A stretch of DNA of 6,843 bases from an uncultured Collinsella sp. (GCA_900551195.1 URVD01000097.1:1-6843); one strand, 5' to 3'. Counted from the first letter of the stretch, positions 1-5,950 are shown. Numbers and translations are program-made. Notes: generated by a model not told the origin, from the sequence alone.

Positions 1-829
1 GGCGCACCTTGGCATCGGCGAGCTTACCGGCGGCCTCGGAATCGTCACGGCGAACGCGATCGAGCTCATCGTTGGCCCCGGCAATCTGGAGACCCAGGTC
101 GCTTGCCTGTGCACGCGCCTCGTCACGCGAACGGGTGAGTTCGTCAACGCGCGGGCGCGCAGCGCGAACGGCCTCGGCGGCCTGCTCGCGGCGCTTGGAG
201 ATGCGCACGTGCTCGACCTCGGCGTTGTTGGCGCTTTGATCCAGGCGGCCAATCTCGGAGAGCAGCGAGCGGCGCTCGCCCTCAAGACGGGCGATCTCGC
301 CAGCGGCATCGCCCTCGGCGGCACGGGCCTCCTCGACGGCGAGGTTGGCCTCAACGACTTGGTCCGAAACATGCTCAAACATGGCAGCCAGATCGGGCTC
401 CAGGCCCTCCAGCTCGCGGATACGACGCTTGCGCTCCAAAGCGCCCGAAGCCTCGCCGGCATCGAGCCCCACGCGCACCAAGCCGCCACAGCTCACGCGG
501 GCGCCATCGGGCGTCACGTAGGTCACACCGTCAACGACGGGCGCGGCCAATGCGGCAGCCAAATCATCGACCACGTAATAGCCGCCGAGCAGTGCCTCGA
601 CAACAGGACCGTAGCCCTCACGCACGGACAGACGATCAACAAGACGGGTACCGGCAGAACCCTCGGCGGCAGCAGAGCCGCTCACGCCGCGCGCCATCAG
701 CAGCGCCTCGCCCGAGGCCTTCTTCTGGTCCAGGGCGGCGCGACCGGCGCGTTCGAGTGCGGCAGCGTTATCGAACAACAGAGCATCGATATCGCCGGCG
801 AGCAGCTGCTCAACCAGGCCCTCAAGCTC
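1..829 (-). CDS. smc: SMC chromosome segregation protein, second part (rest of hinge and returning coiled coil), frame-shifted from the first part; runs off the left edge
   Basis: This frame begins right at the TGA that closes the upstream smc frame and stays open without a stop to the window edge, about 276 codons. The translation continues the protein where the first frame breaks off: it starts ELEGLVEQLLAGDIDAL, then has typical second-half hinge sequence (RLVDRLSVREGYGPVVEALL, then YYVVDDL, then VTYVTPDGARVSCGGLVRVG). After that comes a long charged, heptad-like stretch from about GALERKRRIRELE onward, which is the returning coiled coil. The C-terminal head with the ABC signature and Walker B motif would lie beyond the left edge. 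I see no start codon with a good ribosome binding site that would make this an independent gene; the first ATG in frame is internal, near 685. I read it as the same gene as the feature at 828-2429, displaced by a one-base insertion or two-base deletion. The real coding sequence would be continuous if the indel is an error. Confidence 0.85.
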
Positions 830-2429
830 ACGGCGGCGCCTCGAGCACGTCGCCCAGACGACCCGAGACATCGTCGCCCAGCGCGCCCATCAGACGACTC
901 ACCAGGGGCGAGCTGTCTGCCATGCGGGCATCGAGCTTCTTTTGGCTCGCGAGCTCCGAGCGCACCTCAGACAGCTTATTGCGTGCCTCGCCCTCGCGGG
1001 CACGCAGGTCCTTGAGGGCAGCGCGTGCCGTCTCGGTGGCCTCGCGCGCATCGCTCTGGGCCTGACGAGCCGCCTCAAGGGCGCTCTCAAGCTCCTCGGC
1101 ACGGTCGCGGCGGCTCTCAAGCGATGCCGTGACCTCCTCGAGCTGTTCATCAATCTGCTCCAGGCGCGAGGCATACATGTTGTCCTCGACCTCGGCATTG
1201 GAAAGCGAATCCTTCACCTTGGCGAGCTCGAGCGCGGCGTTATCGGCTACGCGCTGCACATCGCGTTGCTCACGCGTAAGCTGCGAAATCTGATTGTCGA
1301 GCGCCACGCGCCGCTCATGGAGCTCGGCGGCGGCAGGACCAGCGGCGTCAACGTCCTCCTGGGCCTGCATATGCGCGCCGGTCACTTCCTCAAGCTGGGC
1401 ACGCGCATCCTCGAGCTCCTCGACTAAGCGACGGCGCTGATGCTCGGAGCTCGAGATCTGGCCGCGCATGTCGGACAGGCGCGACACCATGTTGTGGCCC
1501 TTTTCCTCGAGCAGGCGCATGTCGGAATTAATGCGGCCGACCACATCTTGCATGTGGCGGCGCTGCTCGCCCAAGTCGCCCACAAACAGGCCCTTTTCTT
1601 CGAGCATGACCTGGAGCTTCTCGAGCTCGCGCTCTTTCTCACCCAGACGGTACTGCGCAAGCTCAAGCTCGGCGGCGCCCTCCTTAGAGCGGCTCTCCAG
1701 GTCGTTCCACTGCGATTGCAGCGAACGCAGCTCGTCGACGGCCAGCATCTGCGTAAGCTCGTTCGCGCGCGAGGACAGCTCTTTGTACTTGCGCGCGCGA
1801 TCAACCTGACGCTCCAGCGGTCGCAGCTGACGGGCGATTTCCTTGTTGATATCGCGGGCACGGGTCAGGTGCTCGTCCATCGATTTAATCTTTTTGAGCG
1901 CACGCTCCTTGCGGCGCTTGTGCTTGGAGATGCCGGCGGCCTCTTCAATGAGGGCACGACGCTCCTCGGGGCGGCTCTGCAAAATGGCATCGAGCTTGCC
2001 CTGGCTGATGATGGAATGCGTATCCTTGCCCAGTCCCGAGTCGTGCAGGATGTCCTGGATGTCCATCAGGCGGCACGGGCTCGAGTTGATGAGGTACTCA
2101 CTCTCGCCCGAGCGATACATGCGGCGGGTGATAGCCACCTCGTCAAAGTCGACGGGCAGCATATGGTCCGAGTTATCGAGCACCAGCGTGACCTCGGCCA
2201 CACCCACCGGCTTGCGCGCCGACGAGCCCGAGAAGATGACGTCCTCCATGGCCTGGCCGCGCAGCTGCTTGGCGCTCTGCTCACCCAGGACCCACAGAAT
2301 CGAGTCGGAGATGTTCGATTTTCCCGAGCCGTTGGGACCGACGATGACGGTCAGGCCCGGCTCAAACGTCATATGGGCGCGGTCGGCAAACGACTTGAAC
2401 CCTTTGAGCGTGAGGGACTTGAGATACAC
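828..2429 (-). CDS. smc: SMC chromosome segregation protein, N-terminal head, coiled coil and start of hinge; frame ends early at TGA
   Basis: SMC is the ATPase core of the bacterial condensin (with ScpA and ScpB) that organises and segregates the nucleoid. The start is a GTG at 2429, with GAGGA a few bases upstream and the usual SMC opening MYLKSLTLKGFKSF. Visible parts: Walker A GPNGSGKSN at residues 31-39; Q-loop region LRGQAMEDVIFSGS near 57-69; the conserved block SIISQGKLDAILQSRPEERR near 139-158 followed by IEEAAGISKHKRRKE; and a coiled coil from about 170 to 500. The hinge begins near 505 (MADSSPLVSRLMGALGDDV). The frame then ends at residue 533 (GDVLEAPP) at TGA 830-828. SMC proteins are usually near 1,170-1,200 residues, so this is less than half. 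As it stands the product would lack most of the hinge needed to dimerise and the C-terminal half of the ATPase. It lies 10 nt after rnc in the same transcript direction. Identity is certain; whether the truncation is real is not. Confidence 0.95.
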   Translation of the reverse strand: MYLKSLTLKGFKSFADRAHMTFEPGLTVIVGPNGSGKSNISDSILWVLGEQSAKQLRGQAMEDVIFSGSSARKPVGVAEVTLVLDNSDHMLPVDFDEVAITRRMYRSGESEYLINSSPCRLMDIQDILHDSGLGKDTHSIISQGKLDAILQSRPEERRALIEEAAGISKHKRRKERALKKIKSMDEHLTRARDINKEIARQLRPLERQVDRARKYKELSSRANELTQMLAVDELRSLQSQWNDLESRSKEGAAELELAQYRLGEKERELEKLQVMLEEKGLFVGDLGEQRRHMQDVVGRINSDMRLLEEKGHNMVSRLSDMRGQISSSEHQRRRLVEELEDARAQLEEVTGAHMQAQEDVDAAGPAAAELHERRVALDNQISQLTREQRDVQRVADNAALELAKVKDSLSNAEVEDNMYASRLEQIDEQLEEVTASLESRRDRAEELESALEAARQAQSDAREATETARAALKDLRAREGEARNKLSEVRSELASQKKLDARMADSSPLVSRLMGALGDDVSGRLGDVLEAPP

Positions 2430-2439
2430 GGTTCCTCGC

Positions 2440-3165
2440 TTAAACAGGCTTCTTGTTGAGAATCACGCCGTTGGTGGTGTAACCCATGCGGTCGAGCGCC
2501 TCGAGCGCAGCGGCTCCCTCGGCCTCCTTCTTGGAGGAACCGGTGCCGCGGCCCTGGCGAATACCGTCGATGAGAACCACGGCGGTAAAGGTCGGTGCGT
2601 GCGCCGGGCCCTCAGAGCCAACGAGCTTGTACGCCGGAGGCTCGTGGCCGTCGGCCTGCACGCACTCCTGCAAGAACGACTTGGGGTTCGCGGGGTGCTC
2701 GGCACGCTCGGAGGCCAGGTGCGGCTTAAGCGTACGGTGAATGAACTCCGCCGCCGCATCCCAGCCAGCATCCAGATACAGCGCGCCCACGAGCGACTCG
2801 TAGACGTTCTCGAGCGCCGAGTGCAGGCCGCGCGCGCCGGTACCGGTCTCGGAGGCACCAAAGATGATGATGTCGTCGATGCCCAGCTCATGGGACACCT
2901 CGGACAGCGTGGCACCCGAGACAAGGGACACCTTCAGGCGCGTAAGCTTGCCCTCGTCAAACTCCGGATAGGATTCAAAGAGCGAACGGGCAACCACGGC
3001 GCCCAAAATGGAATCGCCCAAAAACTCAAGACGCTCATAGCTCGCCGAGACGGGCTGACCTTCCACGGCAGAGGGGTGCGTGAGCGCCGCGCGCAGCAGC
3101 ACCTTGTTATTGAACTCGTGGCCCAGGATTTCCTGGGCGCGCGCGAGTCGTTGAGATAAAGCCAA
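2440..3165 (-). CDS. rnc: Ribonuclease III
   Basis: RNase III cuts double-stranded RNA, processing the rRNA precursor and some mRNAs. The 241-residue length is normal for the family. The nuclease domain (about 1-150) carries the signature ERLEFLGDSIL at 44-54, giving metal-ligand candidates E44, E47 and D51. The second metal motif is LENVYESLVGALYLD, with E123 matching E. coli E117. The position matching E. coli D114 is Asn (N120). The double-stranded RNA-binding domain spans about 160-226 (NPKSFLQECVQ at its start, GTGSSKKEAEGAAALEAL at its end). The start is TTG at 3165: a perfect AAGGAGG lies 8 nt upstream, inside the last codons of acpP, and there is no better start nearby. It follows acpP by 3 nt and precedes smc by 10 nt, so the three genes are probably co-transcribed and translationally coupled. 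Confidence 0.97.
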   Translation of the reverse strand: MALSQRLARAQEILGHEFNNKVLLRAALTHPSAVEGQPVSASYERLEFLGDSILGAVVARSLFESYPEFDEGKLTRLKVSLVSGATLSEVSHELGIDDIIIFGASETGTGARGLHSALENVYESLVGALYLDAGWDAAAEFIHRTLKPHLASERAEHPANPKSFLQECVQADGHEPPAYKLVGSEGPAHAPTFTAVVLIDGIRQGRGTGSSKKEAEGAAALEALDRMGYTTNGVILNKKPV

Positions 3166-3168
3166 GAC

Positions 3169-3411
3169 TTAGGCCTCCTTGGCGTTTTCAATAGCGTCGA
3201 CAGCGTCGGCGACAGAGTTGAGCGAGAGCAGAGTCTCGTCATCGATCTCGAGGTTAAACTCGTCCTCGATAGCCGTAACCAGCTGCAGGCGCTCGAGCGA
3301 GTTGGCATCGAGATCGTCAAAGGTGGTCTCATCGCTAATTTCGGCAACATCGACGCCCAGAACGTCAGCAGCGACCTCGGCGATCTTGTCGAAGATTTCG
3401 GAGCGGTCCAT
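3169..3411 (-). CDS. acpP: Acyl carrier protein
   Basis: This small acidic four-helix protein carries growing fatty acyl chains on a 4'-phosphopantetheine arm in the cytoplasm. At 80 residues it has the normal ACP length, net negative charge, and the helix II block SLERLQLVTAIEDEF. The attachment serine is S38. The residue just before it is Asn (D35-A36-N37-S38-L39-E40), where bacterial ACPs almost always have Asp in the DSL motif. The ATG at 3411 has GAGGA 6 nt upstream, which supports the start. It sits 124 nt after plsX, whose enzyme uses acyl-ACP as substrate, and 3 nt before rnc. This neighbourhood supports a role as the main fatty-acid-synthesis ACP rather than a specialised carrier, although the motif change leaves some doubt. 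Confidence 0.93.
   Translation of the reverse strand: MDRSEIFDKIAEVAADVLGVDVAEISDETTFDDLDANSLERLQLVTAIEDEFNLEIDDETLLSLNSVADAVDAIENAKEA
3174..3180 (-). promoter_or_regulatory. Shine-Dalgarno site of rnc, embedded in acpP 3' end
   Basis: The minus strand reads AAGGAGG here, followed by the 8-nt spacer CCTAAGTC and then the TTG start. The site overlaps the final Lys-Glu-Ala codons of acpP. It decides that the rnc start is the TTG at 3165. Confidence 0.85.
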
Positions 3412-3535
3412 AGCGCTTCCTCTCGTATTGCGTGAACATCAACGCGCTGGCGCCGCAAGCGCAGCGCCAAGACACGGTTTTGATTCTACCCCACGACGCA
3501 GGCCGCGAGGCACATAACAGCGCCCTAACTCGCTC
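3412..3535 (-). promoter_or_regulatory. plsX-acpP spacer with possible acpP promoter and leader hairpin
   Basis: This is the longest non-coding stretch in the window (124 nt). On the minus strand a -10-like TAGAAT lies at 3488-3483, but I see no good -35 at the right distance. A start near 3476 would give a leader of about 65 nt. Within that leader is an inverted repeat, TGGCGC at 3448-3453 and GCGCCA at 3464-3469, with a GC-rich 10-nt loop. No T-run follows it, so it is not an intrinsic terminator. The acpP ribosome binding site (AGAGGAA) is at about 3417-3423. Confidence 0.3.
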
Positions 3536-4555
3536 CTACAAAACGATGCCGTCCATAGAGTTGGCGACGTTCTCGACAAGCCCGGCGCGCACGGCCTCCG
3601 CCGCGGCGAGCGTACCGTTTTTGACGGCCTCGACTGAGGTGGCACCATGGCCGATCAGAACTACGCCACGCAGGCCCAGCAGAATGGCGCCACCCTTAGC
3701 ATCACCCGAGAGCTTTGCCTTGATCTCGCGCATCTGCTTTTTGATGAGCAGCGCGGCGATCTTGGTGCCGAGCGAGGCCATAAAGGCGCCCTTGAGCTCC
3801 TGCAGCAAAAACTTGGCAGCGCCCTCGGTGGCCTTGAGTGCGATGTTGCCCGACATGCCGTCGGCGACCACGACATCAAAATTGCCCGACGTAAGATCGG
3901 TGCCCTCGCAGTTGCCCACAAAACCGGGAACAGCGGCCTTCATGGCCGGGAAGCACGACTTGGTGAAGTTGGAGCCCTTCTCATCCTCGGTGCCGTTGGC
4001 AAGCAGACCGACGCGGGGATGCTCAATGCCCAAGACGACGCGCGCATAGGCGCTACCCATCTGGGCAAAACGCACCATGTCGTCGACCTCGACATCGGGG
4101 TTGGCGCCCATGTCGCAGAGGACCGTCAGGCCGCCGGCGCGGTTGGGCAGTGCATTGGTGAGGCACGGACGCACCGGCTGCTTCTTGCCCTCGGCCTGAT
4201 ACCTAAATGGCGTCACGTAGGCAGTAGCGGCAGCGGTCATGGCGCCGGTGGAGCCGGCAGAGAAGAAGGCATCCGCGTTACCCTTCTTGATAGCGCGGCA
4301 GGCAAGCACAATCGAGGACTTGCGCTTGGTCATGACGGCTCGAATGGGATCGTCATCCATGGCGATGACATCGGGCGCCTCCAAGGCCTCAACGCGAGCG
4401 TGAGCCGCGGCAAAGGGGTTCACGATCTCTGCGGGACCGACGGCCAAGACCTCGATATCGGGATCCGCCGCAAGCGCCGCCTCGATACCGTCGAGGACAA
4501 CCTGAGGCTTCTCGTCTCCGCCCACAACGTCTACACAAACGCGAACGTTACTCAT
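3536..4555 (-). CDS. plsX: Phosphate acyltransferase PlsX (acyl-ACP:phosphate acyltransferase)
   Basis: PlsX converts acyl-ACP and phosphate into acyl-phosphate, which PlsY uses to acylate glycerol-3-phosphate at the membrane. From the ATG at 4555 the protein has 339 residues, normal for the family. Visible family blocks: N-terminal VCVDVVGGDEKP at 7-17 (family usual VAVDAMGGD..P), SAGSTGAM at 99-106 (usual SAGNTGA), MGSAYARVVLGIEHPRVGLL at 166-185, NGTEDEKG at 187-194, FDVVVADGMSGNIALKATEG at 226-245, and LLGLRGVVLIGHGATS at 292-307. An ATG two codons earlier (4561) is only 1 nt from the AAGGAG at 4563-4568, whereas 4555 has a 7-nt spacer, so 4555 is preferred. It follows rpmF, an order kept in many bacteria, and precedes acpP, which encodes its substrate carrier. 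No fabH follows it here. Confidence 0.96.
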   Translation of the reverse strand: MSNVRVCVDVVGGDEKPQVVLDGIEAALAADPDIEVLAVGPAEIVNPFAAAHARVEALEAPDVIAMDDDPIRAVMTKRKSSIVLACRAIKKGNADAFFSAGSTGAMTAAATAYVTPFRYQAEGKKQPVRPCLTNALPNRAGGLTVLCDMGANPDVEVDDMVRFAQMGSAYARVVLGIEHPRVGLLANGTEDEKGSNFTKSCFPAMKAAVPGFVGNCEGTDLTSGNFDVVVADGMSGNIALKATEGAAKFLLQELKGAFMASLGTKIAALLIKKQMREIKAKLSGDAKGGAILLGLRGVVLIGHGATSVEAVKNGTLAAAEAVRAGLVENVANSMDGIVL

Positions 4556-4562
4556 ATACATG

Positions 4563-4568
4563 CTCCTT
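4563..4568 (-). promoter_or_regulatory. Shine-Dalgarno site of plsX
   Basis: The minus strand reads AAGGAG, 7 nt before the ATG at 4555 and only 1 nt before the ATG at 4561. This favours the shorter start. The site begins 4 nt after the T-run of the upstream hairpin, so structure there could affect ribosome access. Confidence 0.75.
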
Positions 4569-4572
4569 ATAC

Positions 4573-4602
4573 AAAAATGGCCGACTCATTGAGCCGGCCA
4601 TT
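4573..4602 (-). terminator. Rho-independent terminator or attenuator-like hairpin between rpmF and plsX
   Basis: On the minus strand AATGGCCGGCTC (4602-4591) pairs with GAGTCGGCCATT (4587-4576) across a 3-nt AAT loop. This is a 12-bp stem with one G-U pair. The second arm runs into a short T tract (4577-4573, TTTTT including the last two stem bases). The shape fits an intrinsic terminator for rpmF with a rather short U-run, so some readthrough into plsX is likely. On the plus strand no T-run follows the stem, so it is directional for the minus strand. Confidence 0.65.
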
Positions 4603-4605
4603 GTG

Positions 4606-4619
4606 GTTCCAGTTGGAAC
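4606..4619. repeat. 14-bp palindrome in the plsX leader, possible operator
   Basis: GTTCCA and TGGAAC are perfect inverted copies separated by 2 bp (GT on the plus strand). The site lies between rpmF and plsX, downstream of a possible -10 box and upstream of the terminator-like hairpin. Its size and symmetry fit a dimeric repressor site, but I do not recognise it as the FapR box or any other known operator. As RNA it could instead form a small 5-bp hairpin. Confidence 0.35.
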
Positions 4620-4633
4620 GGCATCGTATCCAG

Positions 4634-4639
4634 AGTATA
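4634..4639 (-). promoter_or_regulatory. Possible -10 box of a plsX promoter
   Basis: The minus strand reads TATACT (5 of 6 to TATAAT) just after the rpmF stop codon. A transcript starting near 4627 would have a leader of about 70 nt containing the palindrome and the hairpin. I find no convincing -35 at 16-18 nt upstream, so this is tentative. Confidence 0.3.
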
Positions 4640-4642
4640 CAG

Positions 4643-4822
4643 TTACTCGGTAACGATAACCTCGCGGTCCTTGTAGAAACCGCAGCTGGGGCACACGTGG
4701 TGCGGGAGCTTAACAGCGCCGCAACGGGGGCACGTGGACTGAGCCGCAGCCGAGATCTTCATGTTGGCGGAACGACGGGTATGGGTGCGGATACGACCCT
4801 GCTTTTGTTTAGGTACGGGCAT
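4643..4822 (-). CDS. rpmF: 50S ribosomal protein L32
   Basis: L32 is a small protein of the large ribosomal subunit. The 59-residue product starts MPVPKQKQGRIRTHTRRS, the classic L32 opening, which is basic and binds rRNA. It keeps two Cys pairs, CPRCG (C31, C34) and CPSCG (C44, C47), so it is the zinc-ribbon (C+) form. It ends REVIVTE followed by TAA. The ATG at 4822 has AAGGAAGG 5 nt upstream. It follows yceD by 64 nt and precedes plsX by 87 nt. The yceD-rpmF-plsX order is conserved across many bacteria and ties ribosome production to lipid synthesis. It may be co-transcribed with yceD, with transcription partly ending at the hairpin downstream. Confidence 0.97.
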   Translation of the reverse strand: MPVPKQKQGRIRTHTRRSANMKISAAAQSTCPRCGAVKLPHHVCPSCGFYKDREVIVTE

Positions 4823-4864
4823 AGTGACCTTCCTTATGAACTATCCAGTGTGGCGATTACGCGC

Positions 4865-4878
4865 TAGTAGCGATACTA
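4865..4878. repeat. Small inverted repeat in the yceD-rpmF spacer
   Basis: TAGTA and TACTA flank a 4-nt centre (GCGA on the plus strand, TCGC on the minus strand), giving a 5-bp hairpin 9 nt after the yceD stop. No T-run follows on either strand, so it is not a terminator. It may be chance. Confidence 0.3.
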
Positions 4879-4886
4879 CCACAGTT

Positions 4887-5441
4887 TTACTCGTCAAGCT
4901 TGAGATTCTTCAATGCTGCAAATGGATTTTCCGTGGCAGCGGCCCATTCGGCCTCTGCTTGGGCGGCGCAATCGCATTGCTCGACGTTGAGATTGATGCC
5001 GCAGGTGGGGCACAGGCCGCGGCAATCGGGCTTGCACAGAACAACGAACGGCGTGTCCATGACGACCGCGTCGTTGATGGGCTCGCCCAGATCGACGATG
5101 CGAACCTCGCCCAAAAGCTCGTAGCCGTCTTCGTAGGCCTCGGGGTCCTCGGGCTCGTTAAAGAGATAGAATTCCTCGATCTCACCGGCAATATCAAACG
5201 AAGCGGGCTCCAGGCAACGGTCGCACTCGCCGGTGGCGTGCGCGCGGACCATGCCCGTGAGCAAGACACCGGTACCGGCATTGGTAAAGACAACGTCGTA
5301 GTCGATGCCGTCCTGTAGCTGGTACTCCTTCTCGCCCACCATGTAGGTGGCGACATCGACCTTACCGGTCAGCGGATACGAATCACCAGGAAACTCGAGC
5401 TGCTCGGAAAGATCGACGGTAACGCTCGGGAACTCAGCCAT
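4887..5441 (-). CDS. yceD: YceD/DUF177 family protein, rRNA- or ribosome-linked
   Basis: DUF177 proteins are encoded next to rpmF across bacteria; E. coli YceD has been linked to 23S rRNA accumulation, but the molecular role is not settled. The 184-residue product has the family's Cys pairs: ECDRCLEP (C73, C76), then VVLCKPDCRGLCPTCGINLN (C136, C140, C144, C147), then C156 and C158. This pattern suggests zinc binding. The middle (about 85-110) is acidic. The ATG at 5441 shares one base with the TAA of the gene before it, which points to translational coupling and fits the weak Shine-Dalgarno sequence. A frame extension to an ATG at 5492 would overlap the upstream gene and adds a non-family N-terminus, so I did not use it. 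Family assignment is strong; function is by family only. Confidence 0.92.
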   Translation of the reverse strand: MAEFPSVTVDLSEQLEFPGDSYPLTGKVDVATYMVGEKEYQLQDGIDYDVVFTNAGTGVLLTGMVRAHATGECDRCLEPASFDIAGEIEEFYLFNEPEDPEAYEDGYELLGEVRIVDLGEPINDAVVMDTPFVVLCKPDCRGLCPTCGINLNVEQCDCAAQAEAEWAAATENPFAALKNLKLDE

Positions 5442-5938
5442 TACCACTGACCATTCTGCTGGGCGGCACCCTCGTTGAGCTGCTGACGGCAACGGGTCAC
5501 CGTGCCGGTCAGGCTCTTGAGGTTCTCCTCCAGGTGCGTAAAGACCTGCTCCGCGTAGTCCTCGGCAGCATAACGCGTCTCGCGCTCGTACTGCTGGGCA
5601 CGATCGCGGATGTCGTCGGCCTGCTGCTGTGCCAAGCGGACGATCTCCTGCTCACCGGCAATGGTGAGGGCCTGCTGCTGAGCATCGGCGATGATGGAGT
5701 CAGCCTGAGCGGCGGCGGAAGCCATAAGCTCCTCGCGCTCCTTGAGGATACGGCGGGACTTCTGCCATTCCTCGGGATAGCTCATGCGGATCTCGTCGAG
5801 GATATTAAAGAAGACGTCGGCGTCGATAACCTTCATCTGGGCGTTCTTGCCGAACGGCGTCTTAGCCTCTTCGATGAGCCCCTCGAGCTCGTCGACAAGA
5901 CTCACGATCCTGTCGCCAGGAAAATTCTCGCCCGGCAT
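5441..5938 (-). CDS. SepIVA/DivIVA-like coiled-coil protein, probable cell-division or envelope organiser
   Basis: The 165-residue product has no signal peptide or membrane segment. Residues 10-28 (IVSLVDELEGLIEEAK) and 38-68 (VIDADVFFNILDEIRMSYPEEWQKSRRILKE, shown in part) resemble the N-terminal part of mycobacterial SepIVA (Rv2927c), as I recall it. Residues 69-120 are an Ala/Gln-rich coiled coil (EELMASAAAQADSIIADA and similar repeats), and the end (AAEDYAEQVFTHLEENLKSL) also matches that family's tail. It lies just before yceD, as in Mycobacterium and Streptomyces. It is shorter than mycobacterial SepIVA, apparently from a shorter coiled coil. Such genes are often labelled ATP synthase subunit B-like, which is only coiled-coil similarity. 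The ATG at 5938 is chosen because AAAGGAG lies 5 nt upstream; ATGs at 5953 and 5962 lack one. The role in division is inferred from the mycobacterial relative. Confidence 0.85.
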   Translation of the reverse strand: MPGENFPGDRIVSLVDELEGLIEEAKTPFGKNAQMKVIDADVFFNILDEIRMSYPEEWQKSRRILKEREELMASAAAQADSIIADAQQQALTIAGEQEIVRLAQQQADDIRDRAQQYERETRYAAEDYAEQVFTHLEENLKSLTGTVTRCRQQLNEGAAQQNGQW

Positions 5939-5943
5939 CCGGT

Positions 5944-5950
5944 CTCCTTT
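5944..5950 (-). promoter_or_regulatory. Shine-Dalgarno site of the SepIVA-like gene
   Basis: The minus strand reads AAAGGAG, 5 nt before the ATG at 5938. It sits downstream of the two earlier in-frame ATGs (5953 and 5962), which rules them out as main starts. Confidence 0.75.

Noticed and set aside
899..3470. Other minus-strand frames (899-1198, 1424-1861, 2066-2284, 2463-2924, 2934-3470)
   Set aside because: They are Arg/Ser/Pro-rich out-of-frame shadows within smc, rnc and acpP with no family similarity.
4556..4561. Earlier plsX start at the ATG at 4561
   Set aside because: The Shine-Dalgarno AAGGAG would be only 1 nt away; the ATG at 4555 has the proper 7-nt spacer.
209..4867. Several long plus-strand open frames (for example 209-1015, 1440-2459, 1843-3159, 3647-4867)
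   Set aside because: They lie antisense to clearly recognised genes, have no family motifs, and arise from the strong third-position GC bias of the minus-strand genes.
5442..5492. N-terminal extension of yceD to an ATG at 5492
   Set aside because: It overlaps the upstream gene by over 50 nt, lacks family similarity, and the TAATG junction at 5441 gives a standard coupled start.
5441..5938. ATP synthase F0 subunit B assignment for the coiled-coil gene
   Set aside because: There is no N-terminal membrane helix and no atp operon; the resemblance is only general Ala-rich coiled coil.
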